NCBI GenBank assembly: GCA_963971535.1
Contig: OZ020592.1
Coordinates: 121,867,784-121,931,783 of the forward strand
Source: Notolepis coatsorum
Taxonomy: Eukaryota > Chordata > Actinopteri > Aulopiformes > Paralepididae
Direction: 5' to 3'
Length of the DNA: 64,000 bases
The notes under the pieces were generated by a model. That model worked only from the letters and a program-made list of their open reading frames with translations. It ran no database searches and was not told where the DNA came from. This document shows positions 1 to 11,762 of this stretch, piece after piece; positions within the stretch are counted from its first letter, which is position 1, and every line of letters begins with the position of its first letter. The translations under genes and the position numbers were made by a program.

Positions 1-341
1 TTTAAAGGAGCTACAACTTTCCCAAACCTGGCGAGTTCCCTTAATATAAGCTCGTCGCTCACCAACGGGGGAACGTTTGACAACGTCACCTTAATGGCAG
101 GTGTTGTGAGCGGCATCACAGACACAAACGTATCACGTATGATCAAACCGTCCGTTATCAGTTGATTAACCCTAATCAAATCATCCACAAAGAAAACAAT
201 TCCCCCATTCATCCTGGCCGCAGACTTAACGGCCGAAGCGCCTACTATTCCCGCAACAACGAGACTACATTCCTCCACTGAACACGGAAATGCCGGCGCG
301 ACTTTGAAACCATGTCTCCTGGTCAGCTTAGTGAAGTCCAT
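1..341 (-). CDS. LINE (Tx1/L1-type) ORF1, 5' part, runs off window
   Basis: Reading the minus strand from the ATG at 341-339 gives 113 codons without a stop up to the window edge. The start context is good (G at -3 and +4). The protein begins MDFTKLTRRHGF and later has a segment close to VTLSNVPPLVSDE followed by an FGKV-like strand. This is the beginning of the RRM-like RNA-binding region typical of ORF1 proteins of fish Tx1/L1-like LINEs (ZCCHC3-like), which normally continue into CCHC zinc knuckles. Those proteins coat the LINE RNA. The zinc knuckles and the ORF2 endonuclease/RT would lie left of the window, so completeness cannot be judged. Family assignment rests on recall of the pattern, not on a search. 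Confidence 0.6.
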   Translation of the reverse strand, partial: MDFTKLTRRHGFKVAPAFPCSVEECSLVVAGIVGASAVKSAARMNGGIVFFVDDLIRVNQLITDGLIIRDTFVSVMPLTTPAIKVTLSNVPPLVSDELILRELARFGKVVAPL

Positions 342-480
342 GCCACCGCGACAGCAGACAGCTGCCTAAGCGAACACTGACAACACTACCAGCCCACCAT
401 CAACACACAACCAGCCAAATAAACCCCAGTCCAATTCACAATTTGACAAACAACATAAAGATAGGAAAAGTTTAGAAAGA
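342..480 (-). other. Probable 5' UTR of the LINE ORF1
   Basis: This C/A-rich stretch (G/T-rich on the coding strand) lies immediately upstream of the ORF1 start. It shows no ORF or clear promoter motif. Being the 5' UTR is inferred from position only. Confidence 0.3.
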
Positions 481-553
481 CTCACGCGTTCCGCAAACTC
501 TCGGCAGCACCACACTCAAACCACCCCGCTCCCACCATCCACACGCATGCGCA

Positions 554-554
554 C

Positions 555-612
<58 letters not shown>

Positions 613-645
613 AAGAGAGAAGGAGAGAGAGGGGGGGAGAGAAAA
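554..645. repeat. (GA)n microsatellite, imperfect
   Basis: Purine-only GA repeat with a few interruptions that grades into a short G run. Confidence 0.9.
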
Positions 646-699
646 ACTGTATTGTAAAAAGCACGGCAGAACCCTTTTTTTTGGTCTCCATCCCGGTTG

Positions 700-950
700 A
701 ATGGAAGCTATTTACACTGGCTATCTTTTACTCTCAGAATCATTGGATTAGCCAATGATAAATAATCTAAATTCAAGATGAGATTATAGCTGGCCATTGA
801 GGGACTATCAATCTGCCAGCGTAAGTGAATGGTCCGCCTGAATGGACTCCCGGCCTCTTTGTGGGCTGAAGAAAGGCCGGCTGAGAGGAGGCTGTGAGCT
901 TCAGGAGTCCTGGACCCGCTCCGTCTGAGACGAGAGGCACGCAAGTTCAG
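700..950. other. Unique, non-repetitive segment; possible conserved noncoding element
   Basis: This balanced-composition stretch has no similarity to the repeats elsewhere in the window. It has AT-rich, homeodomain-like words (TAGCCAATGATAAATAATC at about 750) next to an ordinary GC-content half. Its texture is like vertebrate conserved noncoding elements. No coding function is visible; the two short open frames are not convincing. Confidence 0.25.
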
Positions 951-1009
951 TCAATCAACAATGATTTAATTTATCTTATAACTGTCGCTATACGCAGTAG
1001 AGCGGGCGA

Positions 1010-1780
1010 AATTAACGGGAGCTCGGGTCAAGGAAATGCCCCTAAAAGTTCATAAAATGTCCCAGAAATTGTGATGACGGGGGCAAAGTACGCTCTTTAA
1101 AAAACAACAACAAAGGATTCTGGAAAACAACGTCTTTTTTCTTTTTTTCTCAGGTTTTGCACCGTCGGCGCGTCGTACCGTCTTTATCTTAAAGAAACGA
1201 AAGAAACATTTCAAACCATTATTTAAACTCAAAAGGCGATTTACAGTCACGTCAAGTGTACCAACAGAAATAAGATAAATAAAAAAAGGGATATAAAATC
1301 ACACAGCATATAAAATCATAACAATAAGACAACAAGGCGAGACAAAAGTAAGGATAACAAATCAATTAAAACACATACAACTTGATTGAGATGAAAGTTT
1401 TAAACTCTGCAACAGAGGGGAGAATCTCAAGCTTTAAGACTGTGGTTCTCAAACCTTTCCTGTCAGGCCCCCCTCGCCCCCCCTCCCTGCCCCAACAAAA
1501 TAGTCCTGAAATGGGCCAAGTTTAAATTGATTGAAATAACATCAATATCATGAGCTTTCAAATTGTGCAACCACTTAGCAATAACATTCTACATTAGTAA
1601 CAATAACCAAAAACTGAGGAAAGAAATTATGAAATGTGCAGAACAATAACATATACATACCAATACAGTTCAGACTGTGTGCTTTTTTAAAAATAGAGAG
1701 AAGTCTCACCAAGAGCGAGATAAGCTTTGTCGTGTTTTCTTTACTCGAGAAAAGATGATATACAGTATATACTACGTAAA
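1010..1780. other. AT-rich intergenic stretch with one hAT-like end
   Basis: No gene is seen. At about 1440-1480 the words GTGGTTCTCAAACCT and a following C-rich tract match the terminal style of fish hAT elements. No opposite terminus or target duplication was found, so this is at most a fragment. Confidence 0.3.
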
Positions 1781-2145
1781 TCAATATGTTTATTTATTGT
1801 TGGTTTTATTTGTATTTTTGGACATTGCTTATTGTAAGAGTGACCGCCAAGGATGACACCCAACGCATACGAGCAGCAGGAGAGATAAGCACGAAGGACA
1901 CATTCTCACCGCCATTGCGGTGGACCACCGGTAACCATAGCAACTCATCTGACCAAATGTCCCCGAAAGAGCCAATCAAATCGGCCCATCATGCACTAGA
2001 GGAGATGAACACCCAGCTAACAGGTATTGAATGGATAGTACAGACGCCATGCCATCTCTCAGCCAATGGCGTGGTAAAAGCTATGAACACACACCATCTA
2101 AATAGGCCTACACGTGCTGTGGGTCTATAGCAGGACTGGGTCACT

Positions 2146-2295
<150 letters not shown>

Positions 2296-2306
2296 GGTAT
2301 ATATAT

Positions 2307-2765
<459 letters not shown>

Positions 2766-2775
2766 TTAATTAATT

Positions 2776-2912
2776 GAAGCTAACACATCATGGAGGCCCA
2801 GGCCGTTAGCTACAAGCTACAAGCTAACAACACATCATGGAGGCCCAGGCCGTTAGCTACAAGCTAACAACACAACATGGAGTCCCAGGCCGTTAGCTAC
2901 AAGCTAACACAT
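2776..2912. repeat. About 45-bp tandem repeat, three copies
   Basis: Three successive copies of a unit containing CATGGAGGCCCAGGCCGTTA and ending in AGCTACAAGCTAA. They differ by small indels and one A/G change. Confidence 0.85.
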
Positions 2913-2961
2913 TAATTAAATGTATTAATATTATCAGGGGTAGGCTAGCATATATAATAGA

Positions 2962-3634
2962 ATGGTGGCATGGTGGTGTAGACTGACTAGGGGCATGGTG
3001 GTGGTGTAGACTGACTAGGAGCATGGTGGTGGTGTAGACTGACTAGGGGCATGGTGGTGGTGTAGACTGACTAGGGGCATGGTGGTGGTGTAGACTGACT
3101 AGGGGCATGGTGGTGTAGACTGACTAGGGGCATGGTGGTGGTGTAGACTGACTAGGGGCATGGTGGTGGTGTAGACTGACTAGGGGCAGGTTGGTGTAGA
3201 CTGACTACGGGCATGGTGGTGTATACTGACTAGGGGCATGGTGGTGTAGACTGACTAGGGGCATGGTGGTGGTGTAGACTGACTAGGGGCATGGTGGTGT
3301 AGACTGACTAGGGGCATGGTGGTGTAGACTGACTAGGGGCATGGTGGTGTAGACTGACTAGGGGCAGGTTGGTGTAGACTGACTAGGGGCATGGTGGTGT
3401 AGACTGACTAGGGGCATGGTGGTGGTGTAGACTGACTAGGGGCAGGTTGGTGTAGACTGACTAGGGGCATGGTGGTGTAGACTGACTAGGGGCATGGTGG
3501 TGATGTAGACTGACTAGGGGCATGGTGGTGGTGTAGACTGACTAGGGGCAGGTTGGTGTAGACTGACTAGGGGCATGGTGGTGGTGTAGACTGACTAGGG
3601 GCATGGTGGTGTAGACTGACTAGGGGCATGGTGA
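2962..3634. repeat. 25-28-bp minisatellite, about 26 copies
   Basis: The unit is GTAGACTGACTAGGGGCATG plus one to three GGT steps, so length varies by 3 bp between copies. A few copies carry GCAGGTTG instead of GCATGGTG. The array is non-coding. Confidence 0.95.
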
Positions 3635-4640
3635 CCAGGAATACCTGTGTTTTCCAAAATTCAGTTCAAATGCCATCTTGGAATAACAAAACAACGATTG
3701 TGTGCAGACAATTGAAAATGTTGGGTTCCTTTCCACTTTCTTGAATATAGAAAAAATTTAAATACTTGTTCTAGAACTGTATTTTTTGCACTTGTTTGTT
3801 AAGTTACTGGGAATACCCTTTCCTTGTTTTTGCTCATTTTAACAGACAAAACACAACACATTCTAGTAATTCTGGTTTACACCTAACCCTTATTATTGCT
3901 GTTATGATTTCCAAAAATAAAATCTCACCAATCTTTAGTAAAATAGGAGATTTAAGTGTTTATCTGGAATTGTGAGGATAGGTATTCGCGGTAACCTGGG
4001 ATCAATATGTGAAACGTAATTATCTCCTAAAATAATTGGCCACAAAAGACGAAACTCATTTTGGTTGTTCATTGAGGTGCCAAGATCATGCCCAAAACAT
4101 ATCATGCATCTGCCATGAAAATTAAGCCTTTTTTGTTTGTCATCAATTGAAGGCCATGAACTATGTTCACTCATATCCCTCTACCCGTATTTTTCCTTCA
4201 GATTCAGCTACATTTGAATTCTCTTGAGATAACTCGGAGAGAACTATGGTATTTTATACAACGGCATGCAAATTTCTCGATTCTGATTGGCCATTCACAC
4301 GTCTTTATTGGTAACAATCCACGGTCCTGGGCTCAGGACCCGCCCACAACCAAATCACATAACCCTCCCCGGCTCACTCCGGGAGAAAACAGGATCGCGG
4401 AGAACAAATGGTTATGTTGAAAGCACCATAACGACTAAATATGAAGCGATTCTGTCAAGGGGAATGTGTTAGTATTTTAAACAATGTTGGATGATGTAAT
4501 TGATGGGTCTTGACTCAATCTAGAACAAAAGAAAAATCGCGGATTGATTGATAGATTAATTGATTGATTTAAATTTCTTCCTTCCTACTTTCCGACTGCA
4601 GCGTTCTCTCTCACACTGTCCGACGCTGGCGTACCCACAA
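3635..4640. other. Unique AT-rich stretch, no gene recognised
   Basis: No ORF with recognisable product is present on either strand. One GGTATTCGCGGTAACC word occurs at about 3979, on the right side of the minisatellite. Confidence 0.4.
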
Positions 4641-4642
4641 AC

Positions 4643-4643
4643 A

Positions 4644-4690
<47 letters not shown>

Positions 4691-4722
4691 ACACACACAC
4701 ACACACGCACACACACACTGTG

Positions 4723-4755
<33 letters not shown>

Positions 4756-4766
4756 CACACACACAC
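4643..4766. repeat. (AC)n microsatellite, interrupted
   Basis: AC repeat with isolated ATAC, GCAC and TGTGAC interruptions. Open frames over it are repeat artefacts. Confidence 0.95.
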
Positions 4767-4983
4767 TCCTGTCTGCAACAGCGGGGGAGTCAGACTGAGA
4801 GAGAAGCAGCGCTGTTTTAAGTGAGCATGGTCTATTGAATTGATTGATTGGTTGATTGCTAATTTTATTACTGTACCCCTGGTTTCCAACTGGTTAAGTT
4901 TAGGCTAAAAGAAATAAATAAAAAAATAGGGCGAAGAAAACGTTTTTTTCCTATAGGGCAAAGAAAACGTTTTAATAAATTTT

Positions 4984-5143
4984 CAATCAATCATTCCAAT
5001 AATACACAGTTGGATGTGTTAGTTGGTTGGATGCACTTCAAGCTGCTTCCACATGAGGCAACTTCTCTCAATCATTCCAATAATACACAGTTGGATGTGT
5101 TAGTTTGGTTGGATGCACTTCAAGCTGCTTCCACATGGAGTTG
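4984..5143. repeat. Tandem duplication, about 85-bp unit x2
   Basis: The segment beginning CAATCATTCCAATAATACAC and ending GCTTCCACATG is present twice with one base insertion. Confidence 0.85.
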
Positions 5144-5270
5144 TGGGAACTACTTTTTCTGGCGGATGGTTTTTTCAATAAATCTTCGATTAATGTGTGT
5201 TTATTGTATAGAAATAAGGTTGGATGAATCTGGCAGTTGTATAAAAGCTTTACACCACGTGCAGTCGTGA

Positions 5271-5372
5271 TTTGTGACCAATAAACCATGCCTAGGGGGG
5301 TCTAACGACCCTCGGCTGCGCCTCGGGCCTAACAACCACCCCTAGGCATGGTTTATTGGTCACAAACCACTC
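5271..5372. repeat. Short palindromic (hairpin) element
   Basis: Arms TTTGTGACCAATAAACCATG and CATGGTTTATTGGTCACAAA are exact reverse complements, extended by CCTAGGGG/CCCCTAGG. They flank about 45 bp that is itself dyadic (CCTCGGCTGCGCCTCGGG). A related half-copy lies at 57970-58030. It is likely a small MITE or foldback repeat. Confidence 0.7.
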
Positions 5373-5529
5373 CTGCGTGTGATGTAATGCTTAAATGTTA
5401 CATGATGATGATATCCCTACAAAACAACAAAAACATTTTAATTCTCTCTTAAATTGGAGGAGATAGTGAATTGGTATTCCCGGTAACTTAGGTCAACTTT
5501 AGAGGTCCGCCATCCCTCATTACATGATG

Positions 5530-5554
5530 TTTTTTTTTTTTTTTTTTTTTTTTT
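5530..5554. repeat. Poly-T run (T25)
   Basis: Homopolymer. It could be the poly-A end of a minus-strand retroposon, but no body was recognised. Confidence 0.8.
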
Positions 5555-5668
5555 GGCATCTATAACAATCATTCTTGACATGAGAAAAGATTTTAATGTT
5601 TTTCGTATAACGTCCTGGGTTATATGGCTTAGAAATGGGGCAGGTTACCGGGAATACATGCGTTACCC

Positions 5669-5675
<7 letters not shown>

Positions 5676-5747
<72 letters not shown>
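5676..5747. repeat. (GA)n microsatellite
   Basis: About 36 units. It is the first block of a second compound array, in reverse block order to that at 2146-2512. Confidence 0.97.
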
Positions 5748-5750
<3 letters not shown>

Positions 5751-5751
5751 T

Positions 5752-6098
<347 letters not shown>

Positions 6099-6229
6099 GA
6101 CAGAAGGGAAAAGCAGCCAGAATATCATGATTTGCGGCCTCTTGATTGAAACGCATGTGAGACTTGTTGATATTACACTGTGGGGCGGAGGGAGAGGACA
6201 GTGGTGGCATGATGGATGGACGGACGGAC

Positions 6230-6390
<161 letters not shown>

Positions 6391-6452
6391 CATGGCCGCC
6401 TAGTTATAGTTGAAAGTGGGGGTGCAAGATTTTTTTTTATTCTTTTTTTTCT

Positions 6453-6828
6453 GTGAATCCACAGTCACTTGCTCCTCAATGGGAATCCAACCTAGATTTA
6501 CCCTGAAGGACTGGTTCTGGCCGAACCGTTCGTTATACAAGTATCACAGAGACATTACAAATGTGCTCACAGTTGCACGAGGGTTTCGGACAGAGATACG
6601 GGATGGTGCGCAGGCGCTGTGATCACCCAACGGCGGAAATAATGCCGCTTTGAGCAGTTTATAAAAAAATATAAAAAATATTTATTAGCAACGCCGAGCT
6701 TTCAAACCATCCGCACCTTTGTAATGTCTCTGTGATACTTGTATAACGAACGGTTCGGCCAGAACCAGTCCTTCAAGGTAAATCTAGGTTGGTTTCCCAT
6801 TGAGGAGCAAGTGACTGTGGATTCACTC
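6453..6828. repeat. Inverted repeat, about 108-bp arms with 158-bp loop
   Basis: The left arm (6453-6561) and right arm (6719-6828) are near-perfect reverse complements. Both contain the segment AACCGTTCGTTATACAAGTA or its complement. Differences are limited to single-base changes and one small indel. It is consistent with a foldback or MITE-type element. Confidence 0.85.
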
Positions 6829-6839
6829 GGTGCAGCGCG

Positions 6840-7475
6840 GAGGCTCACCATACGAGAAATATTCAGTTTCAATCTGTTTGCGCATTTAGTATACAGTCAC
6901 AGTGTTCGACTTACGTGATGATTTGCTCCATTTTGATGTAAACGCAGAAGAATAATCCTCACAATGTTATCCAATATCCAGCCTGAATTTTTCAATGGCA
7001 TTCGAAAAAGCCGCCTCCTCCCCCAACATGTCGTATACGTCATGCCGACGAACCGTGCCCCGTGGGCACTGGATCAAACCATTAAAGTGGGGGGTCACAC
7101 AATCTTTGGAAACTTAAAAACTTGCTATTAAGTGTCATTGCGTATTATTAATTTGATTGAAATTACGTAGTTATGGTTAGATTTATATATGGGAGGGGGG
7201 GGGTATATCATATTTTTCATATGATCAAAAAGTGGGGAAGCAAAATCAGACGTTTGCCCCCCCATGTTCAATAGTCGTAGAGCAGATGCTTTGCGTGCTC
7301 TATTGCGCAGGCGTCTATGCACACGTGTGTCCATGACATCATACATGTCCAACTGTGTATACAGTTCAGCAATAGCGGAGACAAATTCTCACAAAATGAA
7401 CAAATTACTGAAAATTACTGAGTGATAGAGGGAGAGAGAGAGAGAGATGGAGAAAACAAAAAAAATAACATGAAA
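6840..7475. other. No gene recognised
   Basis: Unique-looking sequence with a G10 run near 7195-7203 and a short GA run near 7430. No supported coding region. Confidence 0.4.
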
Positions 7476-7479
7476 TATC

Positions 7480-7930
7480 ATCCTAATTTTCCATTTCTGC
7501 AATCAATGGTTATGAAGCCGAAACTGTCATTTTTGGCATGGGGCGTAATTGGTTTTGGCCCCCGCCGTCGACGGGGCCCGCGGCGTGACTCACAGGGGGG
7601 AGAGCGGCGGGCGGCGGGGCCCAGATGGAGTGTTTCCTAAAGCTCCAGAGAGGAGGACAAGTCCTCCATTCAGGCTCCCCTCCTCCGAGCCTCTGATTAT
7701 GACCAACAACAGACATCCAGCGGGAGCGTCTGGCGCGGCACCATGTTGTATTTTAGCCGTTTCACTTCCTCGTTCTCGCCAGCCTCGTCTGAGCGAAATG
7801 AAAGCTACTTAGCAGCGGGGAACACCTTGTCCGCTGGAAGCGTCTGCTGCTCCCTGAGCAGAAACCTGGCCGCGTCTCCGAGGGATAGGCCGCAAATGAT
7901 TCAAATGTCTGACGATTCGCAATGTTAAAG
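7480..7930. other. GC-rich unique segment; possible conserved or regulatory element
   Basis: A run of unique AT-rich sequence (7480-7550) passes into a GC- and CpG-rich block (7560-7625) and then ordinary unique sequence. No repeat in the window matches it. Two short overlapping plus-strand frames lack recognisable domains. Confidence 0.25.
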
Positions 7931-7950
7931 GCCCGGTCAGTGATCCAAAT

Positions 7951-8219
7951 AAATGGTAAATGGCTGCTTTTTTATATAACAGCTTTTATCCAAAGCGCTT
8001 TACAATTTGTTCCTCACATTTTACCCATTCACTCGCACATTGACACACCGACGGCGGAGGCAACGATGCAAGGTGCCAACCTGCTCATCGGGAGCAATTA
8101 GGGGTTAAGTGTCTTGCACAAGGACACATCGACACGCTGCCCGGGAGGAGCGGGAATCGATCCGGGAACCTCCGGATTGCCAGACGACTGCTCTACCTCC
8201 CGAGCCACTGTCGCCCCCA
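7951..8219 (-). mobile_element. tRNA-derived SINE
   Basis: On the minus strand the element starts with a tRNA-like head: an A-box-like TGGCTCGGGAGGTAGAGC, then a B-box-like GGTTCCCGGATCGATTCC. The body contains the conserved GTCCTTGTGCAAGACACTTA segment and ends near AAAGCGCTTTGGATAAAAGC. The same family occurs on the plus strand at 58447-58694 and, split, at 61310-62280. Confidence 0.85.
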
Positions 8220-8577
8220 AACACAAACCGAATGGGTTTATTAGGAACGATTGTTGCTGATTGTTTTGGTTCTGTGGATACGAGGACTAACACTAGACCA
8301 GACAACAGATACATGTAAATATGGGTTTTTAATAATGTATATAATTATTTTGTGGCTGTAAAAAGGTTTGCTTGCATTGGTTATGTTTGGAAACTCTTTG
8401 CCAAGTACATTTGCATTTCCCAGGATCCTCTGCATTTAACCCACTCTAACTGCTTGGGGGAGGAGTGGGCATCCTCAGTCCTGCACCCAGGGACCAACTC
8501 CGGTTTCAATGCCTTGCTCAAGGACAATGGCAGAAATTGCCTATAGCATGCATGTCTTTTATAGGCTTTGATATTAA

Positions 8578-9005
8578 AGGGGAACTATTTTACTATTTCT
8601 TTCACTATTTGGGCACTTTTACACAATTCCTGTGAGTCTATGGAATACCTCTGTAATTAACTTTTTTTTTTATTCATTGTTTTGTATTTCTAATCAAGTC
8701 CTCAAAAACAGCATTTTTCTACCTCAAGATCTCGAGCCGTTTTGAGCCTGGGCTCCAACCACTGTGTGCAGCTCATCATGTACCCGATGCCACACAGCCA
8801 CATTATCATGCAGCGGTGTCTCTCTGACATCACAAATCATCACATTTTCAAATGACTCAGTTCAGTGAGGGTGAATATTGTGAGAGGAGAATTGGAAGAA
8901 TGCGCCAATATGAGAATTAGAGACATAGATCATATTAATATAAGTTCACATAGCTAGGAAACAATGCTAAACACTCAAAAAGGCCATTTATAAGATAGTT
9001 CCCCT
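8578..9005. mobile_element. TTAA-flanked MITE (piggyBac-like)
   Basis: The ends are AGGGGAACTAT and its exact reverse complement ATAGTTCCCCT. The 428-bp element is flanked on both sides by TTAA (8574-8577 and 9006-9009), the target duplication of piggyBac-type transposases. There is no ORF, so it is non-autonomous. Confidence 0.8.
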
Positions 9006-9111
9006 TTAAACATTAGGCACACATATCTATTTTACGATGGGTTAAAGGTGCTGTAAGTGGTATTATGTTGTTAAGATCAGTGGTCTACATGTTAAAATGA
9101 TAGCTCTACTG

Positions 9112-9513
9112 ATATAGAGTCTCTGGTCTGTAACATAGGTCTCCCAGTCCCTCCACTCTGCAGTAAACAGACATCACTGATACAGAGTGGCTGGTCAGTA
9201 ACATGGGTCTCCCAGTCCCTCCACTCTGCAGTAAACAGCCATCACTGATACAGAGTGTCTGGTCAGTAACATATGGGTCTCCCAGTCCCTCCTCTCTGCA
9301 GTAAACAGCCATCACTGATATAGAGTGTCTGGTCAGTAACATGGGTCTCCCAGTCCCTCCACTCTGCAGTAAACAGCCATCACTGATATAGAGTGTCTGG
9401 TCAGTAACATGGGTCTCCCAGTCCCTCCACTCTGCAGTAAACAGCCATCACTGATATAGAGTGTCTGGTCAGTAACATGGGTCTCCCAGTCCCTCCACTC
9501 TGCAGTAAACACA
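9112..9513. repeat. 68-bp tandem repeat, about six copies
   Basis: The unit includes GTCTGGTCAGTAACATGGGT and CTCCACTCTGCAGTAAACAG. One reversed partial unit lies at about 10709-10775, near the other end of the same TTAA element. Confidence 0.9.
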
Positions 9514-10316
9514 AAATACATGTTCTGGTATCCTGTTCCCACTGCATCCAATCAAGAGAGTAGAGAGAACTCTGACAAAAAGAATGGTCTGACAAAAATA
9601 AGAAATACGAACTAGTTTCAAGCTAATAATAATAATAATAATAATATATTTGATTTGTAATACGCTTTATAATTGTGGAGCAAATCTCAAAGCTCAAAAT
9701 TTTTAAAGAACATAAAAACTAGCAAGAGTAAAAGAAGAAAGAATAAAAAATAGGCAAGACTAAAGCTAGCAGGGAGTCAGAAGAACACTAAAACTAGTAA
9801 CAGAGTAAGAGAAACATAGAATAAATAAAACTGGTAAAAGAACATAAAATCTGTGGAGCAAAACATTTGATAAAAATCAGCAAAAGGCTTGGTAACACTT
9901 TATAATAACACTCAGTTATAAGACCTTTATAAGGTATTTGTAGATAATGAACTACTCATGAACAAACCATTTATATACATTCGTAAATTATTATTAAATC
10001 ATTTATAACTATATTTGTATAACATTTACAAATTAGTTCTACATTATTTATAACTCATTATCAACATTGTTTGTACTTGATTTGTTCATCATTAAATAAT
10101 GTTGTTTAATGTGTAGTAACATGTTACGATTGGGGGTGATGATTAAGGTGAGGAGAACTCAGTTAGCAGACAAGGATGAAAGAGCGGAGACAGAGACGAA
10201 GGGTGATACTTAGTGAAGGATAATTTTACTGAATCCACAACCAAAATACAAAACAAAAGAAAGGCACATCCGGGCTGGCACTAAACAACAACAGGACAGG
10301 ACTTAATGCTACAGGA

Positions 10317-10502
10317 CGCTAACGTTACATTTGTGTTTGTTCCTAATGTGTGCTCAGTATATTGCGGTATGTGATGATGACACGAGGGTAATAATTATTT
10401 GTATTTTCAGGCCTGAAAATATAAATAATTATTACCCTTGTGTGTCGTGTCATCATCACATATCGCAATACATTAGGAACAAACACAAATGTAACGTTAG
10501 CG
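10317..10502. repeat. Long near-perfect palindrome
   Basis: Arms of about 90 bp meet at the perfect dyad TTTTCAGGCCTGAAAA (about 10407-10422). The outer ends are GCTAACGTTACATTTGTGTT and its complement. A 10-12-bp interruption is present only in the left arm. Confidence 0.85.
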
Positions 10503-11164
10503 GTTAGCGCCCACCACATCAAGTACGTCTACACAACAAGAGTTGTAGGTCGGAAATGATGGAATAGATTTACCAACAAAAAAGGTGTTTAGCCTGCTCA
10601 TATCTGCCAGTGCAGTCAGCAAATCTGGCTTGGCACACTCCATTTTTGCAGTGTGGAGTTCTCTCCTCCTGATTGGATAAAGTGGGAACAGGATAGGAGA
10701 ACATTTATTTTGCTTTGGAGGGACTGGGAGACCCATGTTACTGACCAAACACTCTGTATCAGATATGGCTGTAGGAATGTAGAGCTTTTTAACACTTGTT
10801 TTAACAAAAATAAATATCACTTACAGCACCTTTAAAGTTATAGCTTATGTTCTCTAGACAGATCAACCTCTCCAAGAATGCACATGGATATATTCCCTAC
10901 ATTGCTCTGGTCAAGACTCCTTTGATACCCCCCCCCCCCCTTTCACTACCACTCTACCAAAGGGTTAACCATTTCACTGCCACACGACAGACTGTCTGTA
11001 GTGTAATAGTAAAGGGTTAAACATCTCCGTAGTGTTAATTTTTGCTGCTATTTTTATTTTAGTTTTAGTCTTAGTCATGTGTCAAATGCTCCTTTTTCAT
11101 TTTCATCATATTTAGTCACCTTCATTTATTTTTCGTTTAGTCAGTTTTAGTCAACTACAAGTCT

Positions 11165-11400
11165 GAGCATTTTAGGCCCTGTCCACTAGAACGCTGGGTT
11201 TTATGTAACCGTGATTGTATGTGCGCAGTTGCACTGTTCGTCCACACGCAAACAGGTTTTTGGAACTCTGCAACCGTGGTCTTTCACAACTGGAGTCCAG
11301 GGTGAAGTTTTGCGCGCATCCCGGTTGCAGTGGTTGCGTGTGGACATGGTAACCGAGATTATTTCCAGTGTTTACGGCAGAGCTGTCCCAAGTAGCGTTA
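11165..11400. other. Possible degenerate DNA-transposon fragment
   Basis: The segment opens with GGCCCTGTCCACTAGAACGC and later has a GCGTGTGGACATGG word. This pairing of CCTGTCCA and TGGACA words is reminiscent of fish hAT-like MITEs. No target duplication was found. Confidence 0.25.
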
Positions 11401-11574
11401 TATGAAAATGATTGTAACAAACTTTTGTTCGAAACGTATCGTCTGTGTTGAACAGTGTTGTGATGTCTGTTGTCGCATTCCTGACCTGACGCTCAGAGTA
11501 AACCTGAAGCTGCGGCTACCAACTAAGCTCATGTGTTGTCAAGTTATTGTTATAAGGAACCCAGTACAAACTAT

Positions 11575-11668
11575 AACAGTCTGCATTCCCTTAACAATTG
11601 TTTGTATTGAGCCGTATTGTATTGTACCCATTCTGCAATCTGTTAAATAACGTTTTCATCCATTCATT
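11575..11668 (+). mobile_element. LINE-A 3' end fragment
   Basis: Carries the LINE-A 3' signature (CATTCCCTTAACAATTG, then ATTCTGCAATCTGTTAAATA, then a short ATTC tail) shared with the copies ending at 28640, 30630 and 63390. Confidence 0.8.
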
Positions 11669-11762
11669 CTAGCCACAATGCATACTATTATAATGGCACA
11701 TCCCAATCACGTTAGCATGTAAGCTAACAAAATCTGCGATCTTTTTGTGAGACTAAACTCCA

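Larger units (their letters stand above)
9046..10831. mobile_element. Second TTAA-flanked non-autonomous element
   Basis: The ends AGGTGCTGTAAGTG and CACTTACAGCACCT are reverse complements. TTAA flanks both sides (9042-9045 and 10832-10835). Subterminal sequence is also inverted: the words around the 68-bp repeat and a GTTCCCACT-type segment near 9537 reappear reversed near 10640-10760. No transposase ORF is present. It carries a tandem array and a palindrome, annotated separately. Confidence 0.65.
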
